From RGIG8745 sp045576655 (lineage in GTDB: Bacteria; Bacteroidota; Bacteroidia; Bacteroidales; Bacteroidaceae), in contig JAZNGW010000032.1 of assembly GCA_045576655.1 (NCBI GenBank), forward strand, positions 124,001 to 188,000: a stretch of 64,000 nt of DNA, given 5' to 3'. How positions within the stretch are numbered: position 1 is the stretch's first letter; every line of letters begins with the position of its first letter. Below the pieces are notes generated by a model. That model ran no database searches and was not told the origin of the DNA. It was given only the letters and a program-made list of their open reading frames with translations. Positions 62,159-64,000 of the stretch are shown in pieces. Made by a program: the position numbers and the translations under genes.

Positions 62159-63226
62159 TTAAATTTTCTTTTCAAACTGCTGCATACAATCAACAAGCGC
62201 CTTAACGCCTTCAATACTCATTGCGTTGTAGCAACTTGCACGGAATCCGCCCACAGAACGATGTCCCTTTATACCAACCATGCCACTTTCTGTAGCAAAT
62301 TTCAAGAAGTCGGCTTCCAGATCTTTATATTCATCATTCATCACAAAACAGATGTTCATTACTGAACGGTCTTCCTCATTTGCCGTTCCACGGAAAAGTT
62401 TGTTACGGTCAATTTCGCTATAAAGAATTGAAGCACGCTCATTTGCAAGTCGATCCATAGCTTCAACTCCACCATTAGCCTTTATCCAACGCAGATTCTG
62501 CATTGCTGTATAAATAGGCACGACAGGGGGTGTATTAAACATGCTACCGCCATTAACATGAGTACGATAATCAAGCATTGTAGGAATTGGACGGTCCACC
62601 TTACCGAGAGCATCATCTTTAACAATAACAAATGTCACTCCTGCCATAGAAAGATTTTTTTGGGCTCCGCCATATATACAGTTATACTTGCTAACATCTA
62701 TAGGACGACTAAATATATCTGATGACATGTCTGCTATCATTGGTACAGGACTGTCAAGTTCCTTACGAATCTCTGTTCCGTAGATTGTATTATTTGTTGT
62801 TACGTGAAAATAGTCAGCATCAACAGGGATAATATAATCCTTAGGAACATAAGTGTATGTAGATTCAGCAGACGAAGCTACTTCAACCACTTCACCAAAG
62901 AATTTAGCCTCCTTGATTGCCTTCTTAGCCCACACGCCGGTATTCAAATAAGCGGCCTTCTTGTTCAAGAAGTTGTATGGAACCATACAGAACTCCATGC
63001 TAGCGCCACCACCGAGGAATATTACAGAATAACCTTCTGGTATATCCAGCAGTTCCTTAAAAAGGGCAACAGCTTCATCAATAACTGGCTGAAAATCCTT
63101 TGCACGATGACTAATTTCCATCAAAGAAAGTCCAGAACCATTAAAGTCCATACAAGCATTTGCGGTAGCCTCGATTACCTCGCGCGGAAGAATTGACGGC
63201 CCCGCATTGAAATTTATCTTTTTCAT
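62159..63226 (-). CDS. serC: Phosphoserine aminotransferase
   Basis: A 355-residue PLP enzyme converting 3-phosphohydroxypyruvate to phosphoserine. The N-terminus INFNAGPSILPREVIEA and the region HRAKDFQPVIDEA are typical of SerC, and the PLP lysine lies in YGGAQKNLSMAGV near residue 190. The C-terminal RSVGGFRASCYNAMSIEGV binds the phosphate. It is the first gene of the serine operon, with a consensus promoter at 63299-63329. Confidence 0.94.
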   Translation of the reverse strand: MKKINFNAGPSILPREVIEATANACMDFNGSGLSLMEISHRAKDFQPVIDEAVALFKELLDIPEGYSVIFLGGGASMEFCMVPYNFLNKKAAYLNTGVWAKKAIKEAKFFGEVVEVASSAESTYTYVPKDYIIPVDADYFHVTTNNTIYGTEIRKELDSPVPMIADMSSDIFSRPIDVSKYNCIYGGAQKNLSMAGVTFVIVKDDALGKVDRPIPTMLDYRTHVNGGSMFNTPPVVPIYTAMQNLRWIKANGGVEAMDRLANERASILYSEIDRNKLFRGTANEEDRSVMNICFVMNDEYKDLEADFLKFATESGMVGIKGHRSVGGFRASCYNAMSIEGVKALVDCMQQFEKKI

Positions 63227-63298
63227 ATTTAATTTGATTTGTTATACCTTAATAATACTTATAAAAACAATAATACATGCAATTTCTTTTTATTGAGA

Positions 63299-63329
63299 CA
63301 AAATTACGCATTTATATCCGTCTGACCAA
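63299..63329 (-). promoter_or_regulatory. Promoter of the serC-serA-DUF1015 operon
   Basis: On the minus strand there is TTG (complement of 63327-63329), 20 bases, then TAATTTTG (complement of 63299-63306). The leader before serC would be about 65 bases. Confidence 0.72.
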
Positions 63330-63471
63330 CTCAAACAACACCAATTTGCAAATAAATGCAAAAAGATTACAAAATAACACGCATGAAATCGAATTACCTT
63401 AAAAATATAGGCGTAGAAACGAATGCTGAATACACTTTGATATTACATGGCAAATATTTCAATCATATTGA

Positions 63472-64000
63472 TTATTTGCGAATAGGTTCCATGCATACAC
63501 TAAGAATACCAACAAAACGTGCATTTTTCCCCATTTGACTATAGGCAACTTGCGCACCGTCTGCATTAGCTAAAATTTCAGGAGATTCAAAATAAGTGTG
63601 TGTATGCCCACCAAGAACGATGTCAATATGTCTTGTTGAACCTATCAGCATCTGATCGTTTATCCCTTTAGTACCCCACCCCAAATGGGACAAGCATACA
63701 ATGAGATCGCATCGTTCTTCCAATTTTAAATATTCAGCAACAGTAGCAACGCTCGTTATAGGGTCAGAAAAAATAACATTATTATAATTTTCTCGAGCAA
63801 CAAGACCTTCCAGTTTAGGCGAGACTCCTAACACACCGATTTTCAACCCACATCGTTCAATGACAATATAAGGTTTAACTAATCCATCTACAGGAGTGCC
63901 TGAAAAATCATAGTTGCAACAGACAACAGGAAAATCCATGCTCGCAAACAGTCGTGCCATATTGTCAAGCCCAAAATCAAATTCGTGATTACCTATTGTA
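63472..64000 (-). CDS. 5'-nucleotidase-type metallophosphoesterase (partial)
   Basis: The gene continues beyond the right edge, so the N-terminal part, with the first metal-binding block, is missing. The frame is open through position 64000 and reads IGNHEFDFGLDNMARLF at the edge, the GNHE(F/D) motif of UshA-like phosphoesterases. VCLSHLGWG and VLGGHTHTYFE supply the later metal-binding histidines. It stops soon after the metallophosphatase domain, without the C-terminal 5'-nucleotidase domain, a split-gene layout also seen in other Bacteroidales. Likely periplasmic, acting on nucleotides or related esters. Confidence 0.85.
   Translation of the reverse strand, partial: TIGNHEFDFGLDNMARLFASMDFPVVCCNYDFSGTPVDGLVKPYIVIERCGLKIGVLGVSPKLEGLVARENYNNVIFSDPITSVATVAEYLKLEERCDLIVCLSHLGWGTKGINDQMLIGSTRHIDIVLGGHTHTYFESPEILANADGAQVAYSQMGKNARFVGILSVCMEPIRK

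Overview
The window reads as a chromosomal piece of a Bacteroidales bacterium, most likely Prevotella or a close relative (inference). Supporting signs are promoters of the Bacteroidetes type (a TTG box about 20 bases before TAnnTTTG), AT-rich start regions without a clear Shine-Dalgarno sequence, families typical of the order (BACON and FISUMP modules, DUF4836, DUF6057, DUF4847, DUF4421, reverse rubrerythrin, a eukaryote-type branching enzyme, an AddAB pair) and a Nudix-family AraR regulator in an arabinose operon. No insertion sequence, prophage, CRISPR array or rRNA gene was recognised.

Layout. 1-599 has no gene but holds a possible orphan promoter. 600-6582 carries a drug/metabolite exporter, two identical tRNA-Asp genes, a TPR protein, a cytosolic GH13 amylase, an SGNH hydrolase and a membrane protein. 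6628-12292 holds an S9 peptidase with a repeat array in its leader, envelope proteins, a lipoprotein phosphoesterase and a rubrerythrin. 12465-22539 is mostly plus-strand: a 14-repeat MORN protein, a YhcH-family protein, the glycogen branching enzyme, DUF6057, a GH25 lysozyme, RsmE, DUF4836 and an ABC transporter. 22755-29980 is minus-strand: the AddA and AddB recombination nuclease subunits and a glycosyltransferase. 30077-32392 holds a strongly folded leader, a BACON/FISUMP lipoprotein, an HU-like protein and a second 22-bp repeat array. 32393-38101 is a plus-strand housekeeping run (DUF4847, dCMP deaminase, S41 protease, nitroreductase, DUF2520, KdsC-like phosphatase, Maf). 38183-44048 is a minus-strand run (LolE-like permease, aminotransferase, RluA, RlmD, membrane protein). 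44187-46343 has an oxidoreductase and a DUF4421 protein.

46611-57189 is the best-defined pathway: mutarotase, sodium/sugar symporter, AraR, AraD, AraA, AraB, transketolase and RpiB. Together they take up L-arabinose, convert it through L-ribulose and L-ribulose-5-phosphate to D-xylulose-5-phosphate, and pass that into the non-oxidative pentose phosphate pathway. A secreted GH35 beta-galactosidase follows. 59913-63226 is the serine operon serC, serA and DUF1015. The window ends inside a 5'-nucleotidase-type phosphoesterase.

The most unusual features are non-coding. Three intergenic arrays (6694-6800, 22581-22707, 57227-57331) share a strict 22-bp period and a palindromic ACCGCGGT core. A fourth, unrelated array at 32253-32318 has the same 22-bp period and hairpin-forming units. 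A segment of about 220 nt at 30184-30402 can form two long, mutually exclusive folds.
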